Shown here one piece after another: positions 42,584 through 51,000 of a stretch of 64,000 nt of DNA. The stretch is from Bradyrhizobium monzae (lineage in GTDB: Bacteria; Pseudomonadota; Alphaproteobacteria; Rhizobiales; Xanthobacteraceae), in contig NZ_JAIRDQ010000013.1 of assembly GCF_021458635.1 (NCBI RefSeq), positions 124,001 through 188,000 on the forward strand, given 5' to 3'. Under the pieces are notes generated by a model. The model ran no database searches. It worked only from the letters and a program-made list of their open reading frames with translations, and had not been told where the DNA came from. The position numbers and the translations under genes were made by a program. The first letter of the stretch is position 1, and every line of letters begins with the position of its first letter.

Positions 42584-43809
42584 CGGGCACGGGAATTATC
42601 GATCAGTTCCTCGAGACCTTCACCCGCTACATCGACAATGGCTTTGGGCTTCTTGGCGGCGAGGTGGGCTATCTTGCGACAACGCTGGCTGCGATCGATA
42701 TCACCCTGGCCGCGCTGTTCTGGAGCTGGGGCACCGATGAGGACATCGTCGCGCGGCTCGTCAAGAAAACCCTGTTCGTCGGTGTCTTCGCCTACCTGAT
42801 CGGCAATTGGAATAATCTCGCCCGTATCGTCTTCGAAAGCTTCGCCGGTCTCGGATTGAAGGCCTCAGGTACGGGCCTTTCGGCAGGCGATTTCGTTCAC
42901 CCCGGAAAAATTGCACAAGTCGGGCTCGATGCCGGCCGGCCGATCCTGGATTCGATCTCAAACCTGATGGGCTACATCAGCTTTTTTGAGGACTTTGTCC
43001 AGATCGTGGTCCTGCTGTTCGCCTGGGCCGTCGTCCTGCTCGCCTTCTTCATTCTGGCGATCCAGCTCTTCGTCACACTGATTGAGTTCAAGCTGACGAC
43101 GCTGGCAGGGTTCGTGCTGCTTCCGTTCGGGCTGTTCGGCAAGACGGCGTTTGCGGCCGAACGCGTCCTTGGCAATGTCGTGTCGTCCGGCATCAAGGTG
43201 CTGGTGCTGGCCGTGATCGTCGGTATCGGCTCGACCTTGTTTTCCCAGTTCACCTCCGGCTTCAATGGCGGCCAGCCGACGATCGAAGATGCCATGACTC
43301 TGGTCTTGGCCGCGTTGTCGCTTCTGGGTCTTGGAATCTTTGGACCCGGAATCGCGAACGGGCTGGTATCTGGTGGTCCGCAACTCGGTGCGGGCAGCGC
43401 GGTCGGTACGGGACTTGCGGCCGGCGGGATGGCTGCAGCAGGAGCCGGTCTGGCCGCCGGCGGTGTCGGTCTCGCCGGCGGAGCGATCGCAGGTGCGGCG
43501 CGGGGCGGCAGCGCGATCGCAAGCGGCGCGGCGGCCGCCTACCGGAGCGGCGGCATAGGTGGTGTTGCCGAGGCTGCTGCTTCAGCTTCTGTCAGTCCGC
43601 TCCGCAGAGCCTCCGCGGCGATCCATAGCGGCAGCCGGTCCACCAGCACCACCTCTGTCAACTCGGGCGAAGGTCCGCCGGATTGGGCGCAGCGCATGAA
43701 GCGCGCGCAGACAATCAGCCATGGAGTTTCGGCGGCAACTCATGCCGTTCGGTCGGGAGACCATGGTGGAAGTGGCAGCTCGATCGATCTGTCTGACGGA
43801 GGGCGCTAG
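42580..43809 (+). CDS. trbL: TrbL (VirB6-like)
   Basis: A 409-residue polytopic membrane protein. About six hydrophobic spans lie between residues 20 and 265, followed by a Gly/Ala-rich region (AAGGMAAAGAGLAAGGVG) and a polar Ser-rich tail. It forms part of the inner-membrane channel. ATGA overlap with trbK. Confidence 0.93.
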   Translation: MTGTGIIDQFLETFTRYIDNGFGLLGGEVGYLATTLAAIDITLAALFWSWGTDEDIVARLVKKTLFVGVFAYLIGNWNNLARIVFESFAGLGLKASGTGLSAGDFVHPGKIAQVGLDAGRPILDSISNLMGYISFFEDFVQIVVLLFAWAVVLLAFFILAIQLFVTLIEFKLTTLAGFVLLPFGLFGKTAFAAERVLGNVVSSGIKVLVLAVIVGIGSTLFSQFTSGFNGGQPTIEDAMTLVLAALSLLGLGIFGPGIANGLVSGGPQLGAGSAVGTGLAAGGMAAAGAGLAAGGVGLAGGAIAGAARGGSAIASGAAAAYRSGGIGGVAEAAASASVSPLRRASAAIHSGSRSTSTTSVNSGEGPPDWAQRMKRAQTISHGVSAATHAVRSGDHGGSGSSIDLSDGGR

Positions 43810-44217
43810 ATGTCAAAGTGCCCGTTTGCTGAGAAGCCGTGCGAATATGACCACAGGACTGACCAGCCAAGTTCAAACGCGCGCCCTGGTCGGCGCGCTT
43901 GGCATGGTCCGGCCTGGCAAGCTCTGGTGCTGGCTTCTCAAGCACTCTCGTTGAGCCTTACGCCCGCGCTTCTCTGGCAGGCCACGCATGACCAGTCCGC
44001 GTCAGTGAGAGCGCCACTGCGCGAGAGCCAACAAGTGTTCGAGATGTCGGCCATGCAAGATCGGCCGGACGCCTTCCTTACGCTGCCTCTCGTGCATTTG
44101 CTGCCTGACCTCCGGGGTTTGAGCTCAAGCGTTCGCAGACGGCAATGCAGGGCCTGCCGTGTCTCGCGCTGCCTTTGCGTGTTCAGACACCTCGTGCGCG
44201 TCGAGCAAGCGACGTGA
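43810..44217 (+). CDS. Hypothetical ORF inserted between trbL and trbF
   Basis: A 135-residue ORF whose ATG directly follows the trbL stop. It starts MSKCPFAEKPCEYDHRTDQP and has a hydrophobic stretch (ALVLASQALSLSLTPALLW) and a Cys/Arg-rich end (RRRQCRACRVSRCLCVFRHL). I know no family for it. trbL and trbF are normally adjacent, so the 485-bp gap is unusual. It could be a real small gene, a decayed insertion or a non-coding frame. Confidence 0.35.
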   Translation: MSKCPFAEKPCEYDHRTDQPSSNARPGRRAWHGPAWQALVLASQALSLSLTPALLWQATHDQSASVRAPLRESQQVFEMSAMQDRPDAFLTLPLVHLLPDLRGLSSSVRRRQCRACRVSRCLCVFRHLVRVEQAT

Positions 44218-44294
44218 TTGCAACCCTCCGCACTCGCCGCCTGGCCATCGAGCGAAATGCAAGTCTCAATTGTGGTTTCTTGGGGAAATGACTG

Positions 44295-44978
44295 ATGTTC
44301 AAGAGGTCTTCGGTTCACTACGGGCGGACGCCCGCGCCCGTGACGCCCTATCAGAAGGCGGCGCAAGCGTGGGACGAGCGCATCGGTTCGGCACGTGTGC
44401 AAGCCAGAAATTGGCGGCTGATGGCATTCAGCTGTCTGACGCTCTCGTGTGGCCTCGCAGGAGGCCTGGTCTGGCAATCAACGCAAGGAACAATCACGCC
44501 GTGGGTCGTCGAGGTCGATCGTCTCGGCCAGGCACAAAGAATAGCTCCCGCGACCTCCGATTTCGAACCCAGCGATGCTCAGATTGCCTATCACTTGGCT
44601 CGCTTTATCGAGGACGTCCGCGGTCTGCCGGCAGACGGCATTGTCCTGCGCCAGAACTGGCTCAGGGCGTACGACTTCACCACCGACCGCGGGGCCGCCG
44701 CTCTGAACGAATACGCCAGGAGCAATGATCCCTTCGCAAGGCTCGGAAAGACGCAAGTCTCGGTCGAGGTCTCGAGCGTCATCCGCGCCTCAACTGAAAG
44801 CTTCCGCGTCGCCTGGGTTGAGCGCGGCTACGAGAACGGATCGCTTGGTTCAACGGAGCGCTGGACCGCCATTCTGACGATCGTCATTCAGGCGCCTCGC
44901 GATGCCGATCGGTTGCGCAAGAATCCTCTCGGCGTCTACGTCAATGCAATCAGCTGGTCGAAGGAGCTCGGGCAATGA
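44295..44978 (+). CDS. trbF: TrbF (VirB8-like)
   Basis: A 227-residue inner-membrane protein with one membrane span (LMAFSCLTLSCGLAGGLVW) and a periplasmic NTF2-like domain containing WVVEVDRLGQAQR and ...VNAISWSKEL. It is a core T4SS assembly factor. The stop overlaps trbG by 4 bp. Confidence 0.93.
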   Translation: MFKRSSVHYGRTPAPVTPYQKAAQAWDERIGSARVQARNWRLMAFSCLTLSCGLAGGLVWQSTQGTITPWVVEVDRLGQAQRIAPATSDFEPSDAQIAYHLARFIEDVRGLPADGIVLRQNWLRAYDFTTDRGAAALNEYARSNDPFARLGKTQVSVEVSSVIRASTESFRVAWVERGYENGSLGSTERWTAILTIVIQAPRDADRLRKNPLGVYVNAISWSKELGQ

Positions 44979-45970
44979 AGCCGCAATCCTCTCAAGTCCC
45001 GACTGGCGTCTCTCCAGGGTTATCGGGCAGGGCGGCCGTTTCAGTGCTCGCGGTCCTCGCGTGCATGCTTGGCGCCTGCTCGACCTATATTCCGCCCCAA
45101 ATCACCTACGACTCCGACGTGCCGCCACTGCCGCCGCTACCGGCCGATGTCGATGATCGGAGCCGTCCACTTCACGTCCCGCCCGCCTGGAAGCCGGCGC
45201 TCGGCGGCAAATCGGGGGCAAAGGAGCAAGCCGAACCGGTCGACAGGGTCGACGCGGCCAATAGCGCCGCTCGCGTCCAGCCGCGCAAACGCGGGTATTT
45301 CAACGCCGCGCAGATCTACAGCTTCAGTCCCGGTGCCCTGTACCAGGTCTATGCAGCGCCGGGTCAAATCACGGACATCGCGCTGGAGGAGGGCGAACAG
45401 CTGGTCGGGTCCGGCCCGATCGCGGCTGGCGACACGGTGCGTTGGGTCGTCGGGGATACCGAGAACGGAAGCGGCGACACCCGCCGCGTCCATGTTCTGG
45501 TCAAGCCGACGCGCGCGTCGATCGAGACGAACCTCGTCATCAACACGGATCGGCGCACCTATCTGATTGAGCTTCGCTCGCGCGAAAAGCCCTACATGCC
45601 GTTGGTTGCTTGGTACTACCCGCAAGATCGGCAGGGGAAAAGACAATCGGCATCTTTGACACCTGCGTTGCCCGACATCACGCAACGCCGCTTCCGTTAC
45701 CGAATCGAAGGTGACAACGCTCCCTGGCGTCCCATTGCGGCTTATGATGATGGTCGCAAGGTCTACATCGAATTCCCGCAAGGCATCGTACAGGGCGAAA
45801 TGCCGCCCCTGTTTGCCCTCGGTCCTGACGGCAAGACCGAGATCGTCAACTATCGGGCCTATGGCAATCTGCTGATTGTCGATCGGCTGTTCGCAGCCGC
45901 CGAACTCCGCCTGGGCGGAGAGCACCAGCAGAAGGTCAGAATTGTCCGGACCGACGGGAGCTCGACATGA
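44975..45970 (+). CDS. trbG: TrbG (VirB9-like)
   Basis: A 331-residue outer-complex protein. The signal/lipobox segment (LAVLACMLGACSTY, Cys near residue 35) is followed by a Pro-rich linker and the VirB9 domain, with YQVYAAPGQITDIALEEGEQL and the C-terminal RYRIEGDNAPWRPIAAYDDG. ATGA overlap with trbI. Confidence 0.93.
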   Translation: MKPQSSQVPTGVSPGLSGRAAVSVLAVLACMLGACSTYIPPQITYDSDVPPLPPLPADVDDRSRPLHVPPAWKPALGGKSGAKEQAEPVDRVDAANSAARVQPRKRGYFNAAQIYSFSPGALYQVYAAPGQITDIALEEGEQLVGSGPIAAGDTVRWVVGDTENGSGDTRRVHVLVKPTRASIETNLVINTDRRTYLIELRSREKPYMPLVAWYYPQDRQGKRQSASLTPALPDITQRRFRYRIEGDNAPWRPIAAYDDGRKVYIEFPQGIVQGEMPPLFALGPDGKTEIVNYRAYGNLLIVDRLFAAAELRLGGEHQQKVRIVRTDGSST

Positions 45971-47181
45971 CCGACCGTCAGGATGAAGAACAACCGGCCA
46001 GCACGCAACAGCCGCCTCAGGAGCAGACAGAGCTGTTTCGGCTCCGGCCAGAATACCCGCGCGTGACCCGCCTTTCGCGCAAGGTCCTGTTGACCGGCAG
46101 CTCTCTCGCAGTATTCCTTGTTGCTGGTGCGACCTTCTGGGCGCTGCAGAAAAATCAGGCACGCGGTCCCAGGCCAGAAGAGCTCTACAGCACGGATCAT
46201 CACAACGTTGCGGAGAGCATCACTGCGCTTCCGCAGGATTACGCGAAGGTGCCACGCCAGGTGCCGCAGTTGGGCCCGCCGCTTCCCGGCGATCTCGGCC
46301 GCCCGATCCTCGCTGCTCAGGGGCAGCCGGCTGGTGCCGCGGCTGGTTCGGCCGATCAGGAGCGGCAACGCGAGAGCCAGGAGGCAGAGGCGGCGCGCAT
46401 CAGCCGTCTGTTTGCCTCCACGAATACCCGAGAGGCCTCAAATCCGATAGGCGTCGGGCAAGCAGTTGATCGCGCGAACATGGCTGCGCCGGGGGTCAAC
46501 AACGACGAGGGAACTGCGCAGAATGCGCAGGACCGGAAGCTTGCGTTCGTGAATGCTGCCGTGGACAGGCGTACCACGAGTCCGGATCGGATCACGAAAG
46601 CTGCTTCACCTTATGTGGTGCAGGCAGGAACGGTTATTCCCGGAGCTCTGATCACGGGCATCCGCTCCGACCTGCCGGGACAGCTCACGGCTCAAGTCAC
46701 CGAGCACGTGTATGACTCGCCGACGGGGCGCTTCCTGCTAATTCCGCAGGGTACGCGTCTCATAGGGGTCTATGACAGCCAGATCAGCTTCGGCCAGTCA
46801 CGCGTGTTGCTTGTCTGGACGCGGCTGATCATGCCCAACGGGCGCTCCATTGTCCTCGAGCGGCAACCCGGCGCGGATCCATCGGGGTATGCAGGGCTTG
46901 AAGACGAGGTCGACAACCACTGGGGTGAACTCTTCAAGGCAGCCGCCCTCTCAACCTTCCTGGCCGTCGGCACAGAACTGGGAGCTGGCTCCGATACAAA
47001 CAGCAACGATAGTGCGATCATTCAGGCGTTGCGACATGGCGCATCGGATTCGCTCAACCAAACCGGACAGCAAGTGGTTCGGCGCAGTCTCAACATCCAG
47101 CCCACACTCACTGTTCGGCCCGGGTTTCCGATCCGCGTCAACATCAACCGCGATCTCGTTCTGGAGCCATATAAAGGGTGA
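45967..47181 (+). CDS. trbI: TrbI (VirB10-like)
   Basis: A 404-residue protein with one N-terminal membrane span (LLTGSSLAVFLVAGATFWAL), a Pro-rich periplasmic linker and the C-terminal VirB10 domain (VVQAGTVIPGALITGIRSDL; LLIPQGTRLIGVYDSQ; IRVNINRDLVLEPY). It links inner and outer membrane rings. Confidence 0.94.
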   Translation: MTDRQDEEQPASTQQPPQEQTELFRLRPEYPRVTRLSRKVLLTGSSLAVFLVAGATFWALQKNQARGPRPEELYSTDHHNVAESITALPQDYAKVPRQVPQLGPPLPGDLGRPILAAQGQPAGAAAGSADQERQRESQEAEAARISRLFASTNTREASNPIGVGQAVDRANMAAPGVNNDEGTAQNAQDRKLAFVNAAVDRRTTSPDRITKAASPYVVQAGTVIPGALITGIRSDLPGQLTAQVTEHVYDSPTGRFLLIPQGTRLIGVYDSQISFGQSRVLLVWTRLIMPNGRSIVLERQPGADPSGYAGLEDEVDNHWGELFKAAALSTFLAVGTELGAGSDTNSNDSAIIQALRHGASDSLNQTGQQVVRRSLNIQPTLTVRPGFPIRVNINRDLVLEPYKG

Positions 47182-47432
47182 TGCACATGTCAAAACTCAA
47201 AATCGGAGCGATACCAGATGAAAAACCCGTCAAGATCAGTCTTGATCTGCCGGCGTCCGTGCATCGCGATCTTGTTGCCTATGCCGAGACCCTTTCGCGT
47301 GAATCGAGCCAATCTGTAGAGCCCGCCAAGCTGATTGCGCCGATGCTGGCACGGTTTATGGCCACCGATCGCGGTTTCAGAAAGCTTAGGCGTTCAAGTC
47401 ACCCCTCTGCCGTTGAAGGCGGCGCAGGATAG
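47181..47432 (+). CDS. DUF2274 family protein
   Basis: An 83-residue protein with IGAIPDEKPVKISLDLPASVHRDLVAYAE (pieces EKPVKISLDLPASVHRDLVAYAE), found at the end of trb operons in alphaproteobacterial ICEs. The sequence resembles a ribbon-helix-helix domain. Start overlaps the trbI stop. Its last 34 bp overlap the convergent LysR gene. Confidence 0.85.
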   Translation: MHMSKLKIGAIPDEKPVKISLDLPASVHRDLVAYAETLSRESSQSVEPAKLIAPMLARFMATDRGFRKLRRSSHPSAVEGGAG

Positions 47433-48388
47433 CGTTCGGCCAAGAGATCCAGGAAGCGCGTAAGCGCCGGGTTCTCATTGTCCTTACGCCAGTACGCGTT
47501 AAAGCCCATACGGCTTGGTCCAGAACCGTCCTGGATTTCCCGATAGACCACGCCGGTGAAGTTGGCTCCCACGTCAGCTTCAAGGACCAGACTTATTCCA
47601 AGCTCCAAGCTGACGAGGCTCTTGATGATGCCTCGGCTGACATCATGCCGCTCGATTTTTGGCCGCCTCTCATTGGCAACCAGCTTTGAAACCAACAGCT
47701 CTTTCAAATCGCTTCCCGGATCACGTTGGCTTAGCAGAACTGTCTCGTTGTGAAGATCGGTCCAGTGGATAGCGTCGCGGATGAGTAGAGGATGATCCTT
47801 TGGAAGCACAATGAGAATGCGTTCGCTCCAAACCGGCAGCCTCTTCTGACCGGATAGCGTATGTCCTCCAGGAACGACGGCGACATCGATGGTGCCAATG
47901 CGAACAGAATCCATCAGACGCGTGCGCGGCTGTTCGGCTGTGGTGAGTGCGACCATGGGAGTTCGCTTCCTGAACTCCGCGAGGGTGGCTCGTAGATTGC
48001 CTGCAGATATTGAGGTGCAGAAACCCACGGAAAGGTGGCCCGCCTCGCCGCGGCCGCTCGATCGGCCCGTTGCGACCAGTGTGTCGAGCTGCTCAAGGAT
48101 CATTCGCGACATTTGCAGGATCGTTCGCCCGGCGGGCGTTGGCGCAACTCCGCCGGTCGAACGGTCAAAGAGAGCCACTCCGACCAGGTGCTCAAACTGA
48201 CTGATCGAGCGACTGAGCACCGAATGCTGCACGGCCAGGCATTCGGCCGCCTGTCGAAAACTTCCGCAGTCCGCCGCAGCGACCGCCGATCGCAAATGAT
48301 GCAGACTGATATTGGTTGATTGCACAGGGCGAGACATGTCTCTTGAGATCGCGGCCGGCAATTTTGGGGAGGTTGAGGGGTTGAACAT
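47399..48388 (-). CDS. LysR-family transcriptional regulator
   Basis: A 329-residue LysR protein: HTH at HHLRSAVAAADCGSFRQAAEC...HSVLSRSISQFEHLVGVALFDRS (residues 30-75; core HSVLSRSISQFEHLVGVALF), followed by the effector-binding domain (GHLSVGFCTSISAGNLRATL). Such a gene next to traI or at the end of trb operons is common in rhizobial ICEs, but its effector is unknown. Convergent overlap with DUF2274 and 9 bp from traI suggest it is co-transcribed with traI. ATG 48337 is a second possible start. Confidence 0.88.
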   Translation of the reverse strand: MFNPSTSPKLPAAISRDMSRPVQSTNISLHHLRSAVAAADCGSFRQAAECLAVQHSVLSRSISQFEHLVGVALFDRSTGGVAPTPAGRTILQMSRMILEQLDTLVATGRSSGRGEAGHLSVGFCTSISAGNLRATLAEFRKRTPMVALTTAEQPRTRLMDSVRIGTIDVAVVPGGHTLSGQKRLPVWSERILIVLPKDHPLLIRDAIHWTDLHNETVLLSQRDPGSDLKELLVSKLVANERRPKIERHDVSRGIIKSLVSLELGISLVLEADVGANFTGVVYREIQDGSGPSRMGFNAYWRKDNENPALTRFLDLLAERYPAPPSTAEG

Positions 48389-48397
48389 GCGAGATCT

Positions 48398-49027
48398 CTA
48401 CGCAGCTTTCAGCGCCGGTTCCCAGAGCACAGGTGAGCGAAGTGTTCCGGTGTCGCGGACCCGGGATAGTGCGGCCGCGGAAATCTCGAGATAACCAGCG
48501 ACTGCTTGGGTGTTTCCCAATGTCCTTGCCTGGCCCGCCCGTCGCAAGGGCCACCCAGCGCGTCGCAAGATGCGCTCCATCCGGGCGTCGGTCACCGTTA
48601 TAATTTCTGTTAGCCGCCTCGAAACGCCGAATTCGATCATGCCAGCGAAGAGCTCGTAGGTCGCGCTGGTCAGCCCGCGCATCGTTCCGCGCGCTCCAGC
48701 GTCAACATTCAGCGCAAAACGGCTGCTTTCCCAGACCGAAGGAGTCGCTTTAAAGGGCTGTCCATCGAGCAGCACAGGGAAGGTATCGCGCAACATCGTC
48801 GGTCCGGTAGATGGAAGCAGTCGTACGCAGCCCTGAACGCTATAGTTGCTCGACCGCTGAATCAGGTAGACGGGACCGAGTGCATCGAATTCATCGATTT
48901 CCATGTCCCCGCTGGTCTGAACGTCCCATGCGAGTCGTTCCTTGAAAACCCTGTATCTAAGTCGGTGCATCTCACAAAGGTCTTCAGCAAAGGCCCCATA
49001 GAACTCCTGTGTGATGATCTGCATCAT
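48398..49027 (-). CDS. traI: N-acyl-homoserine lactone synthase TraI
   Basis: A 209-residue LuxI-family synthase. The conserved residues are present: HRLRYRVFKERLAW (Arg24, Phe28, Trp34), DEFDALGPVYLI (Asp45, Asp48), GCVRLLP (Arg70), and WESSRFALN (Glu100, Arg103). It would make the AHL that TraR senses. It is followed by the LysR gene. No good TraR box was seen upstream. Confidence 0.9.
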   Translation of the reverse strand: MMQIITQEFYGAFAEDLCEMHRLRYRVFKERLAWDVQTSGDMEIDEFDALGPVYLIQRSSNYSVQGCVRLLPSTGPTMLRDTFPVLLDGQPFKATPSVWESSRFALNVDAGARGTMRGLTSATYELFAGMIEFGVSRRLTEIITVTDARMERILRRAGWPLRRAGQARTLGNTQAVAGYLEISAAALSRVRDTGTLRSPVLWEPALKAA

Positions 49028-49317
49028 GACCGTGCCTCCAAAGCCGCAGGGCGGGTATTGAAGGGGAATTGCTGGGGATGTGCAGCCTCCTCAGTTAAGG
49101 AGGGTGTGATACCGAAATCCGACGCACACATCGGGCGACCCCGGAATAGCAGGACGGTGCCGCGCGAGCATATTTAGTCGGTCTTCGCCCGTGGTGTCGC
49201 CGAACATCCTCAGAGCACTATCGACGAGTTTTTACTGTTCGGCCTATATGGAGTGGCTAGAACTCGGGAACGAGACCTAGAGTTTGAGGGGACATTCTAT
49301 CGAGGATGACACACACC

Positions 49318-49551
49318 ATGTCAGAAATCTCATGGCGACAGGATTGGGTCGATCCCGGCTGGTTCATCGCTGAGGGCATCGGATCAGTCCGAAGCACGGC
49401 CAGCTACGGACGACCATGAGGCTGGTGGTTCCTTCCTGCCTGGTTGCCTGACACTGAAGAGAACGACATCGGACCATTCAGGACAAAAGCTGCAGCATTA
49501 AAAGAAGCCGAACGTCTGGCTGCCGCCCAAGATCAAATCGCCGGGAATTAA
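49318..49551 (+). pseudogene. Small ORF with an in-frame TGA at codon 34
   Basis: From ATG 49318 the frame reads MSEISWRQDWVDPGWFIAEG and stops at TGA (49417-49419). It continues GWWFLPAWLPDTEENDIG and ends with AERLAAAQDQIAGN at TAA 49549. The second half looks like real coding, so a Trp-to-stop change (TGG to TGA) probably killed a 77-residue protein. It lies between traI and traR, where small ORFs of unknown role occur in these ICEs. Readthrough or recoding is a remote alternative. Confidence 0.6.
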
Positions 49552-49603
49552 TCGCGGTTTGCAGCTCGGGCGTGATGCCGGAACATCGTTTACCCTCGTT
49601 AGC

Positions 49604-49807
49604 TCATCTTGGTCGGCAAGCTGATGGACTCAAGCCGCATGGCGACGCTTTGAGGGCGCCAATTCCAAGGTCGAAGTGCTGGATGCGCTTGGCGGGATGA
49701 CCCGGCAGACGGGCCAGTATGTCTGCGAGCCGGGCCTGGGGATCGATGTCGTTGAGCTTGGCGGAAGTGATGACGGTGTAGATGGCCGCGGCGCGCCGGC
49801 CGCCCGC
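49604..49807 (-). pseudogene. IS66 transposase C-terminal fragment
   Basis: Minus-strand frame reads GGRRAAAIYTVITSAKLNDI, then DPQARLADILARLPGHPAKRI, the last 60 residues of an IS66 transposase. It abuts the traR stop codon, suggesting an old insertion or deletion at the end of traR. It is not closely the same as the complete IS66 at 29968. Confidence 0.8.
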
Positions 49808-49809
49808 AT

Positions 49810-50532
49810 CTAGGTCTTTCGGCCAGCGGCAACAAAACGCGCGACGGCCTGGATCGTCGATCGAACGCCCAGCTTGGTCCTGGCGTTGTCCAGGTGAAAT
49901 GCGACCGTATGGTGAGAGATGCCCATGATGCGGCCAATTTCCCAGGAAGACTTGCCCTGAACGGCCCAATTCAGACATTGGATCTCCCGCCGAGAAAGCG
50001 AGACACCATCAATCTGATCGCAGGCACGCAGCTTACGTTGTGCATGTGCATGGAAAACCGTTGCCATAAAAGGAAGTATACGAGCATGCCGCCGTAGGGA
50101 ACGTCCGAAGGACGCAGCTCGTTCGTTGGCGGCAAATGTGACCGTGGCAACAGCGACGCCGCTCTCGTGAATCGGAACGGTGAAGCCGCAGCGAATGCCA
50201 AATCGGGCGGCCTCCTCGAAAACCTGGCGGGCAGGCTCCGAATGTACTTCTGGTCCAAGACCAAGGCCCCACTCAAAGGCCTTGTCCCGGCGAAGGGATT
50301 GGATAATCACGGGGTCGAACCGATGATACTGCTGCTGGACGTAATGCGAAGTCCAACTTGATGGATAGGTCGAAATCAGAAGCGGCTGCGCGTCTGGTCT
50401 GGAAGGTAAAGTGAGGTAGGCGAAACAACACAGATCGAGCGCGGCAGCAGTTTCGGCCATCCCCAGCCTAAGGTCGTCGACGTCAGTACTTTCGATGAGT
50501 TGATCGATGAAAGCTTGGAAAACGTAACGCAT
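49810..50532 (-). CDS. traR: LuxR-family regulator TraR
   Basis: A 240-residue quorum-sensing activator. The autoinducer-binding domain has WTSHYVQQQYHRFDPVI (Trp, Tyr, Asp and Pro at the usual places), and the C-terminal HTH is LSRREIQCLNWAVQGKSSWEIGRIMGISHHTVAFHL (core WEIGRIMGISHHTVAFHL). GAGAAGGAC precedes the ATG at 50532. The gene ends right at the IS66 fragment, which may have supplied the last codon and stop. TraR should activate fseA and perhaps traI. QseM copies are its likely antagonists. Confidence 0.88.
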   Translation of the reverse strand: MRYVFQAFIDQLIESTDVDDLRLGMAETAAALDLCCFAYLTLPSRPDAQPLLISTYPSSWTSHYVQQQYHRFDPVIIQSLRRDKAFEWGLGLGPEVHSEPARQVFEEAARFGIRCGFTVPIHESGVAVATVTFAANERAASFGRSLRRHARILPFMATVFHAHAQRKLRACDQIDGVSLSRREIQCLNWAVQGKSSWEIGRIMGISHHTVAFHLDNARTKLGVRSTIQAVARFVAAGRKT

Positions 50533-51000
50533 TGTCCTTCTCGCTGCAGGCACTCGAAAAATCACACGTTTGACTTTCGCCTCAATCGGTAAACTCAGAC
50601 ATAGGGCTCTTACTCCTTGATCGCTTCATGCCGCACGGACAACGCCTGGATGCAACCCGGATAATGCGCGATTGCGGTGAAATCTGAGCGCTTGCCTCCA
50701 ATGATGAGATCAAGTCGTACAAGGTCAAGTCGTGCTTGATATCTTGTGATTGTTTTGATGCGGCGTCCCATAGCCGCGCGATCGCAGTGGCAAACAGTCT
50801 CCGCTCGACACGAGAATTCGGTCCGGTCATTCGCCACTTACGGCGGCTCGTCGACGATTGCTATGTCGGTCTCGTGCGCTTCTTTGAAATCCTGCGTGAT
50901 TGCACAAAGAATCGCGGAATTTCAGCGCGACTTGGCTCCACTTTCGCAAGTTTGCACCGCGATTCCCATTAGAAGGGGGCCGTCCAAGAGGAGATTCCAA

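Noticed and set aside
49090..49110. Inverted repeat CCTCCT...AGGAGG upstream of traI as a TraR box
   Set aside because: It has purine/pyrimidine arms and does not resemble the palindrome before fseA. More like a chance or weak hairpin.
50582..50837. Possible Lrp/AsnC regulator (AldR) divergent from ald
   Set aside because: Position is right and a short stretch (LDLVRLDLIIGG) is suggestive, but no HTH or sensor domain can be read in any frame.
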